DNA of 64,000 bases, from NCBI GenBank assembly GCA_030142905.1, contig JASJOG010000465.1, positions 1 to 64,000 on the forward strand. The letters run 5' to 3'. How positions within the stretch are numbered: position 1 is the stretch's first letter; every line of letters starts with the position of its first letter. This document shows, one piece after another, positions 47,601 to 61,622 of the stretch. A program made the translations under genes and the position numbers. Below the pieces are notes generated by a model that was not told the DNA's origin, searched no databases, and saw nothing but the letters and a program-made list of their open reading frames with translations. This stretch comes from Heliopora coerulea. Its lineage: Eukaryota > Cnidaria > Anthozoa > Scleralcyonacea > Helioporidae.

Positions 47601-49000
47601 CAGAGTGATGAGATGTTTTACAAATTCCCAATTTTGACAAGGGTCAACTGAGCTTGTAATGGTTTGTGCGACCGATAGCGATAGCTTTTGTATCGTCAAA
47701 ACGTAAAAAATTAGAGTAATAAACTAAAGCGACTGGTGGTCAAGTTAGGGTTTAAGCGAGGAGGGAAACCCACTACTGGAACGGTTAGGTTAGGGTTTTG
47801 ATTTGGGTTAGGTGACCCAGATAATCCGTCGTTGAATTTAAAGTCAAGGAATGCGACTTGATGGAGTCAGGGTGCAGAGGGTACACCTGGATAACTCAAA
47901 AACATTAGGATGGCAAAAACCGTTTGGGATGGCAAAGACCGTTTACAAAAGGGACGACTGCGTCGCCGCCGCCACCAACACCACCACCGCCATCTCCACT
48001 GCCGCCGCTACCACCACCGCCACCACCACCACCGTCTCCCCCAACCGCCAACACCACATTCCCCACCTACCCTCTGCCTTCAGTTTAGGAGAGCGCAAAG
48101 CTCGCGAATGCAATCAGTAGCAACACAGCAAGAATGGGGAGGCAGGCAAAAGGTACGCCTGCCAAATTTTGTTAAAAGGAGTATTCCTTGTGGCGAAAAC
48201 CTTGGTTTAAATTACCACTGCTTCGCGAGAGAACGTCAATTCATTAATTTCAATTTATTTTCGCAGTAGGAACGTTAATTTTTTAGTTTCACTTTAATTT
48301 CGCAATGAAAACATCAAGTGCCTCAAAGAATACCATAAGACTGATAAGTTCTTCGTTTGTCGAGCTGAGTCACTTCCAAACTTAGAGCAGCTGGCTATCT
48401 GCGCACTAGTTTTGGTTCGTTATTACAGCTACTCAAAACAAACACGCCATCATTTCAAATGTTATTGCCTTAGGTTCGACTGGTTATTTGGTACTCTTCT
48501 TAATTAACTCTCAACCAAACTTTATCTGGCGTTATTTGCTTCTTACACAAGGAATTTGGCAGGCATAGCCTTCTTGGCTCTCAATTTTCACTCTATACTT
48601 CTCAAACAAATTAATAATTTATAGAGCAAAAACAAAAGAAATACACAATTAATCAGTATCAAGAAATCCGAGGAAAATTACAGCTGAATTTTGCCAAAAA
48701 TACTGGTTCGTTTGAGAAGTAATTTCAAACGCTCGTGAAGTGTTCTTCCTCCGATTTCTAAATACCTTGAAACTCATTAAAAATGCTCGGCTTCGCCTCG
48801 TTTTTAAACTTGATTCTTCTGTATTTAGAAATCGGAAGAATACCAACTCGTGTTTGAAATATTACTTCTGAGCCTATCAGGGAGAATATAACTTCCACTA
48901 TCAGTAATACCATCAGCAGCAATGAGATCCATCACTCACACCAGCAGCAACAGCAGTATCAGCAAAAGTAGCAGCAAAAACAGAAATAGCATTAACAATG

Positions 49001-49069
<69 letters not shown>

Positions 49070-52000
49070 GGGTTTATACCTGGAAACGTTTCTTGACTGA
49101 TATCGGTCATTTGACTGTCATCATGACCTTCCAAAATGGAAGAGTCTACGTCATATGTTTTTTCCAGCAACACTTTTTTTCTCTTCGCTATATCTTCATC
49201 CAAACGCTCTTTGAGTATACCCGCGTTCTCCTTTTCGTATCTTTCAACCTGTCGTGGCTTCCCCTTATCCTGCAGCATACAGATAGTTTGACCAACTAAG
49301 AATTTGATATCCATATCATATTTATTTTCGGAAGTAATATTACTTAATTCTGGAACTCATTAGAAATTGACAAACAAGCAATAACAAAACAGAGATCTGG
49401 AGATGTGGTCTTAATGAGTATTATATCATCGTTGGCTCGAGGAAACATTCTCTCGAGTGTTTATTCTGGCCTCTCAAACAAAAACAAATCAGCATAAATA
49501 AATGCATTTTTGGAATCTATATCAAAATGTCTACAGCTTTGAATAATCTCAAATGTATCAAATATTTAGATAACAATTTTCTGGTACTTTTCTCTCATGG
49601 GTGACCCTGATGCGTAGCCCACGACAACTACTTTAACCCTTTCCCGTCCAAGAGGTCTCCTCTTAACGAGTAAAATCGTCTGGCCTTAGCCAAAGTAAAA
49701 TACCAAAGTCGGGTATGAACGCGAAAGGGTTACATGTTGATTTATAAGAACTACATTTTGTATTGACCAACGTTTAGATATGATTCTGAAATGTATCCAA
49801 TATTACCATATCACAAACCTTTTTTACTAAACTTACCTAACGAACCATGCTGAGTATCACATGCAAAACACGTATATCAATGTCAGTTTCAATGCATGCT
49901 AGTCAATTTTTAACCGTAATTAATTTTGTTTGAAAAAAGATCCTGTCCAATACTGCAAAACAGTTTGTTTTATCAAAAAATTAGTTAAGCCACAAAATAG
50001 TTGTCCCAACACATATGTACAGTGATCTTCGTAAATAAATCAGATGAAAATTGGCAAACGTTTCATATTAGTTAATTTCGATAACATTCACGCTACTGAA
50101 AGTAGTATGCATTTTCCATACAGCACCAATAACTCCAGTAAGCATTTTTTCCTGACATCTAATGCATTCTAGCACGTCTTGGAACCAATTTTTTTGTTCG
50201 CAACCAGCATGAAAATATCCATTAAGTACAATATCCATAATAATTTTTAAGAATTATTTCTTGCCCTCAAACGGTTGTTTTCAAATTTAAAAAAATTTAA
50301 TATTACAAACATTTTAGAGTGGCCTAAGACTATTGCAGAGTAATGTATGTATTTAAAAAAATTTAACATTACAAACATTCTAGAGTGGCCTAAGACTATT
50401 GCAGAGTAATGTATGTATTTTGATAAATTCATCATAATGACCATGTAATATCCACCTCAAGAAAAGAGCCCAATGGGCGTCGAGATACACTTCCATCTTG
50501 CATTTCGACCTGAACTTCTTTTAGACCATATCTGGTGAAGTGATCTACCTGCGATAAATAGCAACAACAAAAAAATGGAAATCAGAAAAATAAAGAATGC
50601 CTAACTTCGGTTGAACACTGATCTAAAGGTTGACAGGCAGATAAACAGAAAGACAGATACAGACAGACAGACAGAGTTTGATATAAAAAGGCAGACTGAC
50701 AAACAGACTAAGAAAAAGATTGCGATAAGTAAGTACCGTATTTTTTCGATAAAACGCCGGGTGGGCAAAGCCATATCGTAAATAAACGCCGGGGGCGTTC
50801 ATTCGAAGGCGCAGAGTTTGATTCCTAAATCGTTTCACTAATTGTTACAAAATGAACGAATGGCCTCTTTATCTCAAGTTAGTTAGGATTCATTTACCAG
50901 TTCGTAGAGTCAGGGATAGTCTGTTGCTTTTTTTATCACCGTTTTGTTGTCTTTCGTTTCGGTTTTTACTCAGTGAACATTGAAAGTAAGAACAAGGGAA
51001 ATAGTTTTCAAAGACGGGAAATTGCACTTGTTTAATAAACACCGGCAATGGCAGCGTGGCTCTCAAATAAGGACCGGGAAATGATATGCTAAGGGCCTAC
51101 TTTTAGCATGGGGGTGTAAGGTAAGGTGAGGAGACTGCTACCAATAAAAATACGATGTGAATTGCAGATGCGAAAACCTTAAACTCATTGAGATAAAAAC
51201 TTAGAAGAAAACAACTGACATCATGAAATGCGTTTATAATGACATGCGCCAGTAATAAAATATAAATTATTAAAAGTGGCCCACTGCAAAGCCTACATGA
51301 GTTTTAAATTTCTGAACTCTACATAAAAAGTCACGTTTATGCTGCCTTGGCACCCAAGACAAGGGCCTTCTGCCTTCAAATCACTGGGGCCCACACACCA
51401 GGGCCCCGAATGAACGCCCGAATTGAACACCGGGCCCCGAATGAACGCCCGAATTGAACACCGGGCCCCGAATGAACGCCCAGTCCACAAGGTCGTATTT
51501 TAAATAAATACCCGAGGCGTTTATTTGAGAAAATGCGGTATATAAGTATGTACGTAATTACGTAAGTTATTACGTCACTAAGTACGTAAGCACATAAATG
51601 TAAGTACGTAAGTAAGTTTGCAAATAAACCTGTTACAAAGGTGGAGCTTCACCCAATTTTGCATGACAAGTGACAAAACTTTGACCTTAATGATATCTCA
51701 GTTTTTTAACTCCATTACATGCAATTCATATACTTTTACAAAACTGCTGACCAAGTACTAGATGTTGAAACGAGATCTCTTTGCAATCCCAGCGGTCGCG
51801 TTGTTACATGATGCCACCTAAGGTCTGTGAAGAGCCCGATTTCTCACACGAACCATGCCCCCACCTCAATATCTCATACTCTTGTCAATGTATTTGAGTA
51901 AAAATTTGCCATATTAAGACTCAAATACTAAATTATGCCTGTTGTGTCATCTTCATGTTACTTACTTGTTGTTACAATGGTAACACAACAAAACAGTTCG

Positions 52001-55000
52001 TAAACACAATTTTTAGTCTAACTTTTCTTAGAAATAAAATATTTTAGGGATGGCTCACACGTGCATCCTACTTACTTAAAGGAAGATATGTGCCAAAATG
52101 ATCGACCTCCGGCAAAATGGTAATAACAAGGGGGTGGGCAGTAAATAAATATCATATTCTAAGAAAAAGACATTTACAGTTTGAGTTTCATCATAACTGC
52201 ACGTACTGGAGTTTTTAAGCAGTTCTACACCTTATTCATTTCTTCCTTCCAGGGTTTTTAAAGATCTATTTTCATGATAACCTGATGTGAACAGCAACTG
52301 AAGTGAATGGTTCTCTCATTAAAAGCAATAGCTTCGTGTTCCTAATGCACTTACTGTAAAGATCCATGTACCAGTTTCTGCTTGATAATCAACGAACGTC
52401 GCTCCCAATCTGGCAGTTGCGTTTTCCAACTTTTCAAGCCACCCCACCATCTTTAGACGTTCTGGGTTCTACCACACAAAACAGTTAATAACACACAAAT
52501 TTTAATACAAAGCAAAACTCGCACAAAATATCAAAATACGAATAGACCAAACCGGGTTGCCAACTTTACTGAGGCTTGGCGAGTGCGGATCTTATCAAAA
52601 ATTTAATCTCATTCCATTCAATTTGTATAGTTCGGCATGAAAACGAGTCGAATGTGATTGAAATGTTCATGCTCGCAAACGATGTCATTTAGGCAACAAT
52701 TCGCAAATCAGCAAAATACAAACTGCATGAGAAACGAAATTTCCACTTATTTCAATCTGTCGATCAACTTGTTTGTATTTTTGGTGTCAGTAACCGAGCT
52801 CAAATGACGACTTGAAACGTGTAAGTCTCGATCGTAAAGAAGAAAAACTAAATCAAAAATTGCCATCTTGGAACTTAATGTTCAAGTAAAAACAAGCAAA
52901 TACACGGCAATCTTGGTAATACTTGAACACTACCATATCCGCACGAGTACTGTGTCATTTTTGTGTTAACTTGAAAACCAAGCTCCAAGATGGCAATTTT
53001 CGGCTTAGTATTTCTACTTTATGTTCTTGAATTTTCCGCTGGTTATGGGTTTTGATCGCCAAATTTTGTTCAGATTTCTCCGCATTGGAACAGACACGCA
53101 CGTCGCATGGGATCGTACTGCAAAGGAGCACTTAATTGTCCAAATGTACCAAGTCAGTCTAATCAGATGCACAATTCTAGTTTGGCAAATAAAATCCTAT
53201 GGCAAAAAAAAATTAAACATACCTTGATAGGCGTCCGTGTTGTCTTGTCGTTTGGCCACACTTTATAAAGTGTCACTTCAGCTTTTCTATTTAAACCTTT
53301 TCCAACTGGTGGTTTATTAGGATACGTATCAGGGTAGACCTCGATTTCACGCCGACGGAACCAAACTAAAATACGCAAGGAGAGCTTCAGCAACATACAC
53401 AATTAAAAAACCAATGTCTCGTCAAAAAGCGACCGTTTCATTAGCCTAGTGATATACTGTATATCAACCCTTTCCTAACGATAGTGTCCCTTAAGTCAGT
53501 GTTGTAACGAGTTAGCTCAAGGTCGAGTCACAAGTCGACAATTCATTGCGTCCAGTCGAGTCAGGTTATAAATTTGTCATTAGTCAATGATACAGGTTGT
53601 GGGGAGAGTAAAAACTAGTAAAATTGTCTGCATTAGTCACAGTAAAATAACAAAAATTGGGTTCAAACCGGAAAGAGTTATTGGGGGAACTCGACAACCG
53701 CTCAGCGTTGAGGTCAAAGCAGAACTATTGAGTAACTTACGACGAAGATTCGCCGCGTCGAATCATTTTGGGTAACTGGCTCGAATCGTTACAACACTGC
53801 TTTTGTACATTTTACTCTGGCTAAACCAAGACCATTTTACTTGTCATGAAAAGACGCTCCTACCGCATCACCAATCTTAACTCAGATTGATGAAGTGCCA
53901 TGAAGCGAGAAAATGCGTCCTGAAGAAATTGCTGTATTTTATTTAAAAGAACTTTTCACATGATAAAATTGGCCTTTACAATTCACCCATTCCTCAATTG
54001 GTTCTTCAGACATTATGGTTCGTATATTTAAACTTCTTATTAACCGAGAGCGCAGTCATTACGGGAAGATATCAGACCGGGCTCTTGACATTATGACAAT
54101 TAGTAAGAACTTGTTAATATGATAAAACAAAAGTCTTGACATAAATAATTACCAATTTCATCCAAATTCAAGTCAGTCACGTTGCACTCTCCAAAAAATT
54201 TAACCATCCCATAACCTTCTCTACCAACAACAAAGTCACCGACGATTACATCTCCATGCTCGTCCACCATCTCGTCTAGCTCGGGAATAGACGGGTTGCA
54301 ATAATACTCGGGCCTAGTGTCGAAAATTACCAGTTATTTATAAACCAGATTAATGAAAGGGATATAGTAAGTAGACTTGTATTTTGTTACGTGTGTACCA
54401 ACTCTCCAACGAACAAACGCACGCTTGCGCGGGAAACCCGAACGCACATACTCTCACGTTCAGATTCGATTGTGCATACACAAACATACGCACGCACACA
54501 AACGCTAATAGTCTTATGCACGCGCCACTGACCTCCTTTTAAGGCCTATTTACACCATTCGATAGTCGTATACGTATCATTCCTCGTGGAGTATGTATTC
54601 TTACCTCAAAGGTACAATTCATCCTATCGATTCGCTCATTGATGTAGCAATGTGTCCGGAAGACTCCAGCGAGTTAATCGGATACATCAAAACGAACTAC
54701 GACTACAACTACGAGTACGAGATCTGTCATTTACGTGGCATTTCCTCTCGCCACCACTTGCTCACGCGAAAAAGTTGGACCCGCGTTGTCCTATTGAGAA
54801 AGAGTATCGAGTAAAATCTCGTAGTTTCCGTGCGACAAGAAATAATCAAAGATATGGAACTTTTTTCCCAACTTCTCCCTCAAATTATATAAAGGAAATA
54901 TTGTTCGGCCGGCAGTATTTACTAGTTTTCACTGAATACAAAAGCTCGCGAAAGAGAACGGCGAACAAACATCCTTGTTGCCGACGTTGTTGTGGTTGAC

Positions 55001-55678
55001 AACTAAAGAAATGTGTAACGAGTTCGACAACGACGTCCTAGCCTTGGCCTAAATTTGCAGGTGCACTCGTACTGGTAGTGAAGTCAAAAGTTCCTTAAAC
55101 GGATGACGGGCTCCCAGCCGATTGGTGTTGGAGAAAACGTTTCCAAAATGATGTCAGTAGCTGTCGATTTCAAGAGAACTGAGCTATTTAAAGCGTGTGG
55201 AGGAAACGCAACATGGAAACTCGAAGCTGAAGGATCGTCAGAAAAATTGAAAGATAGATGAACGTTCGTCAAGCTCTATCCTCAGAAAAACGATTTCGTC
55301 GCACGTATGTCGAACTTGCACCTTAGCTCCCCATCTGAGTCTTCGCAACTCAATGATTAAAAAGTATAAAACGAAGCAAAATCCGAATAATTCACATTTC
55401 TTCCTACATAAAGGCTCTTATATTTGACAACTTTAAAATTCTTTACTCCAGTAAGTTTTACAACACTAATCAGCTATTAATTCTTGAGGCAGTACATATT
55501 AAGTTTAAGAAACCTGAGCTAAACTCAGGTCTCAAGGCAAGCAAGGAACTATTACTTTCTAATTAATTACCACTATTTTCCACCATTGTGTGATTTCCAT
55601 TTTGCTAATTGTTTCTCTGCAAATATTGATATCAGATACACTTTTTTTGTAACCATTGGCGTAATTCCTTGTTAATTC

Positions 55679-55712
<34 letters not shown>

Positions 55713-58700
55713 GTAGATCTAGGATAGCTCATTGTTTTCACTTGGTCCGAAGATGACTTTGCAATAAAGTCGAAAATTTACCATTTTAACATTTAGTCTT
55801 GTTTATAACCTATATCTTCGGGTTTTCAATATGTCGCTTTTATTCGGATTTTGCTTCGTTCTAAGTAAACACAAGAAAAGGCTCAGAAATCGTGGTAATA
55901 TTTCGACTCTAATGAAGGGTCATTATAGGCTGCCTTCTAGTGAAATTCCTGTCTGTTATAAACAATCTCTATATCTTGAGCGGGCGGTTACTACCATGAA
56001 CCTAGCCCTCCTTTTTCTAACCTTGCTGACCCCATCATTTTGAAGACACGTTGGATAAGTACAGTTGTAAAGTTATACAGTATATATTACACAGGTCAGT
56101 GACGCGCACCCAGAAAAATTCTCCATTCTCAAATATTACATCCTCACCTTTTGAGTATCACACCACATCCACGTATCTCGGTCGTTTTCTTAGCTTCTGT
56201 GTCAAGAGTGTCACCCTCTTTGGGCTCAGGACCTTGCTCATCATCACCGTCTTGGGACTTGGCATCAGTTTCTTTGGCTACGCTTTTAGAGTTCAACTCC
56301 GATGTAGTATCGTTAAGACTTGCCGCCTTTTTCGATTGCATAACTCCTGGGCTTTCGGTTTCTTGATCCTCTGTGTTTACGGATCCACTTTCAGTAACTG
56401 TCTTCTTCGACCGTCTAACTCCTAGGAGTGGACTCTCTGTATCTTGGTCCTCAGTGCTAAAGGAACCACTTCCTTTTGGTGTCAAGTACAGCTTTTCCCT
56501 TGGTAACTCAGTACTGGTGTTGCTTTCTCTCCTGCTGAGAGTTTCCGAAACACCTCCAGGTTCGGAAATTTTGCCATTTACATTTGTTGAATCAACCAGT
56601 TCACTGGAAATACTTCTTTGCGTCTGTCAAAATTATCAAATCACAGTTGCAAAACGAATCACTACATTCCGTGCAAGGATTTTTCAACTGTTTCAATTAT
56701 GTCTATACCTGATCGCGCTTCATCTATATTTAAAGATTTTTCAACTATTACTAAAAATCTACGTCAACAGAAAAGACATTATTTTGAAGCATGGCATATG
56801 AACAACGCAATCACCCTGTTGAACTGTGACAAAGGCGGCTTATTATCTGACGACTGTTAAAGCCTGGTTCACGTTTAATCGCGAAGATCGTGCGATAGTC
56901 GCACGATCCAAGGTTTTTCGGTCGTGCAATTATCGTACTATTATGAGAAGATAGCAACAGCAGTTATCGTGGTGATCGGGACAATTGTGGAACTTGAGTC
57001 GTGGAAGTAGATTCGAAGTATATTTTCAAGTCGGGTTCTCATAATCGTAACGGTCGTAGGACTATCGCACGATCTTTGCGATTGTATGAGAACCTGGCTT
57101 TACATCCATTTGGAAAATTATGTCATAACTTATTCACCGGGGTCATCCTTGTGGGATGTTTGACACCATTACGCCCCTCCTGAAAATGTGCAAATAGATA
57201 TACCTTGAGGAACGTGAGAAGAAGTTTCTAAATTATAGAAATTTTCCAACAATGGACCATGTGACAGAAAACCTGCCCTCAACTCACTATGGAGTTTGAA
57301 GTCCTGGTCTTTTCGTGACGTCATATCACGTGGCAACGATTCGATGGTAACTAGAACTACCGAGTTGATGGGATCATAACATGGTTTAAAGGAGGATGAG
57401 GTTTCAAGATTTTTGAAATAAAGTCTCCAAGTCTGACATTGTGGTACTGAAAGATTACCGAAGACATATTTAACGAACTTATGAACGTCCTAATAAATAA
57501 GAAAATCTCGCTTGCCATTGTTCTCCCTATAAGTAATGTTACATTGTGTAAAATAAGTATTTTATATACCAATATTTTGTCAAACAGTAACACCATTTAA
57601 AAATGACTCCAAGCTTGCGCAGCCATGATTGTCAAAAACGCTGAAGCGATCAAGCTACACCCTCACTAGATGGCTACCGCGACCTTTCAGATCAGGGGTA
57701 TCCACGAAAATACGATCCGAAACTCAAAAACATTATTTAATGTTTGCCCCCTATTTGTAAAAATCACCACAAAATCAGCCATTTTTTAATTACATATGTC
57801 CTTTAAATATGTAAAGGCCGGTTTTTGGAGTTCGGGTTTCTTAACCTTTTGAATGCCAAGAAGGTGTATCTAGTTAATGACAGATTTACATTGAACAAGT
57901 TGGCATTCAAAAGGTTCATGAGACAGAAAAAGTGCTGTGAAAAGAACATGGGAAAGTCGCGGCAAAAAACTTAAATACATGAAAAGCACACCTCTGAGTC
58001 AAATTTGTTTTTTAAAACCAGCTTCTTAATGCTTCTTCGAGGGACAAATGTTTCGCTGTTGAACTCCGTTTCATCATCCAACCCATCAAACAGTCTAGCC
58101 TGAATTTAACGAAAGAGGAAGAAACTAAAATTCAGAAAAAGGGCTCTAACTCTATTTGCTTGATTATCTAAGATAAATTTTAAATGAGTAAAATTAAGAA
58201 CTAGTGAATGTTTTGAAACAAGACGAAACATTGACGAGTGAAGCATCAGCTCCATTTCCAATAAAGTACGTTTCAATACCCAGTTTTTCAGAACTTAATC
58301 GTTTGAAAATTGCGAATACTGTATTTTCCCGAATAGAAGACCTGAGCGTTTATTAAATTTCGCACTTTTAGAGTGGCGTTTATTCGAGTAGAGGCGTTTA
58401 TTCTCAAAAAAACACGCAAGTTCTAGCAAAGAAAATTCTACCATTACTTTTATTAACAAAACGGGACAAACCACCGCGTACTCCATAGTGTATTTCTTAC
58501 ATGTAACGTAACCTTTACACGTTACAATAATAACATACATCACCATCGACAGTAAAGAATTTAATTAAAATCTAGCCCTCATCAACGAGTTCATCCTTAA
58601 ATAGCTTTTATTTGTACATGTCTGGGGGGCGTTCATTTGAAAAGAGGCGTTTATTCGGGAGGGGTGTTTATTAAAGGCTCTAAAGCTGAGGGAGGCATCT

Positions 58701-61591
58701 ATTCGACTAGAGGCGTTTATTCGGAAAAATATGGTATTCTGTGAAAAAAATCCGCAGTTTTGTTATTAAAATAGAATGAGGCCAAGATTGCAGCTGTCAA
58801 TAATTTTGTTCCGTCAGAGTTTTCGTCGGTCAATATTAAAGACATCTGATGATGTCGTTGACCGACAAATCCTCAAACTGAAAAAAATTATTGACAGCAG
58901 CAATCTTAGCCTCATTCGATTCTAATAAAAAAAAAAAAAAAAATTAAAAAATATGCTGCTGAAGGACAACTTCCAACGTCAAATCCGAAGTTATTCGTCG
59001 CAATTTTGCTTTGAGTTGGCTAACATTTAGTTTCATGGCCCAATTATGTTACGAGTGCATACCTGGGAAAAGCCATTCTTGCTAATGGCTCTTGGCTTTA
59101 CTCTAGCTGAAGGACGCGGTGATACCTAAATCGAAGGTTAAATATTTAGAAAACGTTCAGTAAGAAATGAGCTAGGATGATAACTAATTTGAGCATGCAG
59201 CCTCATCAGGGATGCTACATGAGTAGCATCCTATAGGAGTGCTTCCCTGCTCAAATCTCCAGTGGACCAGGAGGCCTTGTCTAGCTCAACCACGTAACGG
59301 TCGAGTTGCTACAAGATGTGGATGTTTCACTACGAAATCGCACGATGAAAATTACACAACAGAACTAATTTTAACACTTTTCAATCCTAATCAAATCTTA
59401 ATTCGTTTGTTCTGGCTAACGCCAGACGGTTTTACTCGTCAAGGGGAGACGTCTGGAACCAGAAAAAGTAAAGACTGATAAGATCTGGTTTACACTTCCG
59501 ATAGAGGCATAAAGCATAATCACATACGAAAGCGTAGGTACTTCACGGTTGATTAATCCCTTTGTACTGGAGAAGTACAAATAGTTCAGCTGACCATGAA
59601 GTGCCAACTGCGCTTGTGTATGTCATGCTTATGTCGGCAATGTAAACGATAGAAATCACATTGTCGCTATATTGGATACGTTGGGGTAGGGGTAGGGCAA
59701 AACAAACATCCCCGGATGATAAGTTCAAAGTCAGAGGCGAAGGCCACTTCATTTTTGTCTCTTTTTATGCTTTTGTTTTTTCTTTTTAAAATAGAGTGTA
59801 AGACAATTAAGGCAAAAGAAAACCCGACTAATACCCAGAAAAGAAGTTTTTCTGCTATACAGTAAATGGGAACCCCCCCCCCCAAAAAAAAGCAATTTTC
59901 TAAAAATCAGTTGCTTAACATCGAGGTTCTCGAACAGGCGGAAAAGAGCGAGAAAAACTATTTGCTCCCCACTTTACCCAAAATGCCGGCGTTCAGTTTT
60001 TCCCCAATTTTCGGACTTCATGCTCCCTCTAGCTTTATATGATCCCTATGGCACAAACCAACCTAAAGCTTAGTCCGCACGAGCAAATTTTTTGTGGCAC
60101 GTTTTCTGTGATAAAGATATTTGCTCGTGTATAACGACAGCAAATGCTATGTCGAAAACTCGTCTGCCACTGCGCTAGAAACGACTGTGTACAGTGGAGA
60201 CAAAACTGAAGAAGCCGCTGCCAACCTTTGAGTATGTGGCAAATTTTCTGTAACGCGTCGTGCACACGAACAAACTTTCGCATATGACATTTTTATCTTG
60301 CCACATAAAAACTGGCGCGCCAGTTTTTCAGCGAATGGATTTGTCACATAAAATTCGGGCAAATTTCCTGATACACACGAGCAAATAAAAATGATCACAG
60401 AAAACTTGCCACAGAAAATGTGCTCGTGTGGACTAGGCTTAAGACTATCTCAATAGCTCGTTTAGGTCAAAATCCGACTTATTTTATTCCGGCTAACGCC
60501 GAACGACTTTACTCGTCGAGGGCGAAGATCTGGCGGACCACATATTCGTAATATGCATCATGCTCCTTGTTAAACATTTCTCAGCCTTGAACCGTTATGT
60601 ACAACAATATGGCTTCTAACAACTCGTCTCAGTCGCACAATTCAGACAAAAAGCTTTGTCTGCAATCAATTGCATATTACGCTATAGAAATATCAGACGC
60701 ACTCTTTGCCAACGATTTCCAAATGACGCCTGTCACTCAGGAACAATGAATGACACATTTACAAACAAAGTTATACAATCGACGAACAGAACCTCTGATA
60801 TGTTGAATGAACGAACGTACAGCAGACCACTCAAAAACACAAGGAGCAAACAAAATCTCACGGTATTTAAGAACTTTATGAATTGTTCACAAAACGAACC
60901 TTGTACTGAGAAGGAGTGCTTGATCCTCGTTGTCTTGGCTGCGTCGTTACCACAGGTTTTTCACTTCTGGAACGACTCTAAAAGTATGGGAGTAGTCTAC
61001 ATGTCAGCCTTCGTCCAAATACTTTAGTCCAAGCGATCATTCATGTTGAGGTTAATACTAAAATATTTCGGCCATTTGACGTTGTAATTGTCAACAGTTG
61101 TTCCACGGTTACTATGAAATGAAGGGTATCGCTGGCAAAACAACGTGAAGGGCAATAGCGTTTTACCTCATCTTATAGAGTGTGAAGGGAGTGATTGCTT
61201 TCTCATTTTCAGTGCATCTCTTGTTTCTTAAGGGGCTGTTTACACGTATGATTTTGTGTCTGGCGATTAACATCTTGGAGAATATGTTTAACTCACGAGT
61301 GTTTCGAGGACAAACTACAGCGAATCATAAGCGAATATCTCGCTTCATAGACTGTCACCAGGGTGACAATCGCAACATGCAAAATCGCACGTGTAAACGG
61401 CCCTTTATCCAGTCAAGCTCTTTTTGTCTTTTCTGCGCTTTCTTATAGCTGAACAACAAGAACAGTTAAGATTAAGTTTTTTATTTATTAAAATTAAATG
61501 AGCCCAAGACTGCGGCTGCCAATAATTTAGTTAAGTCTGAGCTTTCGTCGATCAACGACATTACCAGACAAGTACGGGGCTTACTGTGCTG

Positions 61592-61622
<31 letters not shown>

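Noticed and set aside
47910..48269. 119-codon open frame with poly-His/Arg
   Set aside because: Produced by a CCA/CCG trinucleotide repeat; no conserved sequence on either side.
48913..49079. Poly-Val and poly-Asn open frames around 49.0 kb
   Set aside because: Translation of the (AAC)n microsatellite; only 49080-49269 on the minus strand is a real exon.
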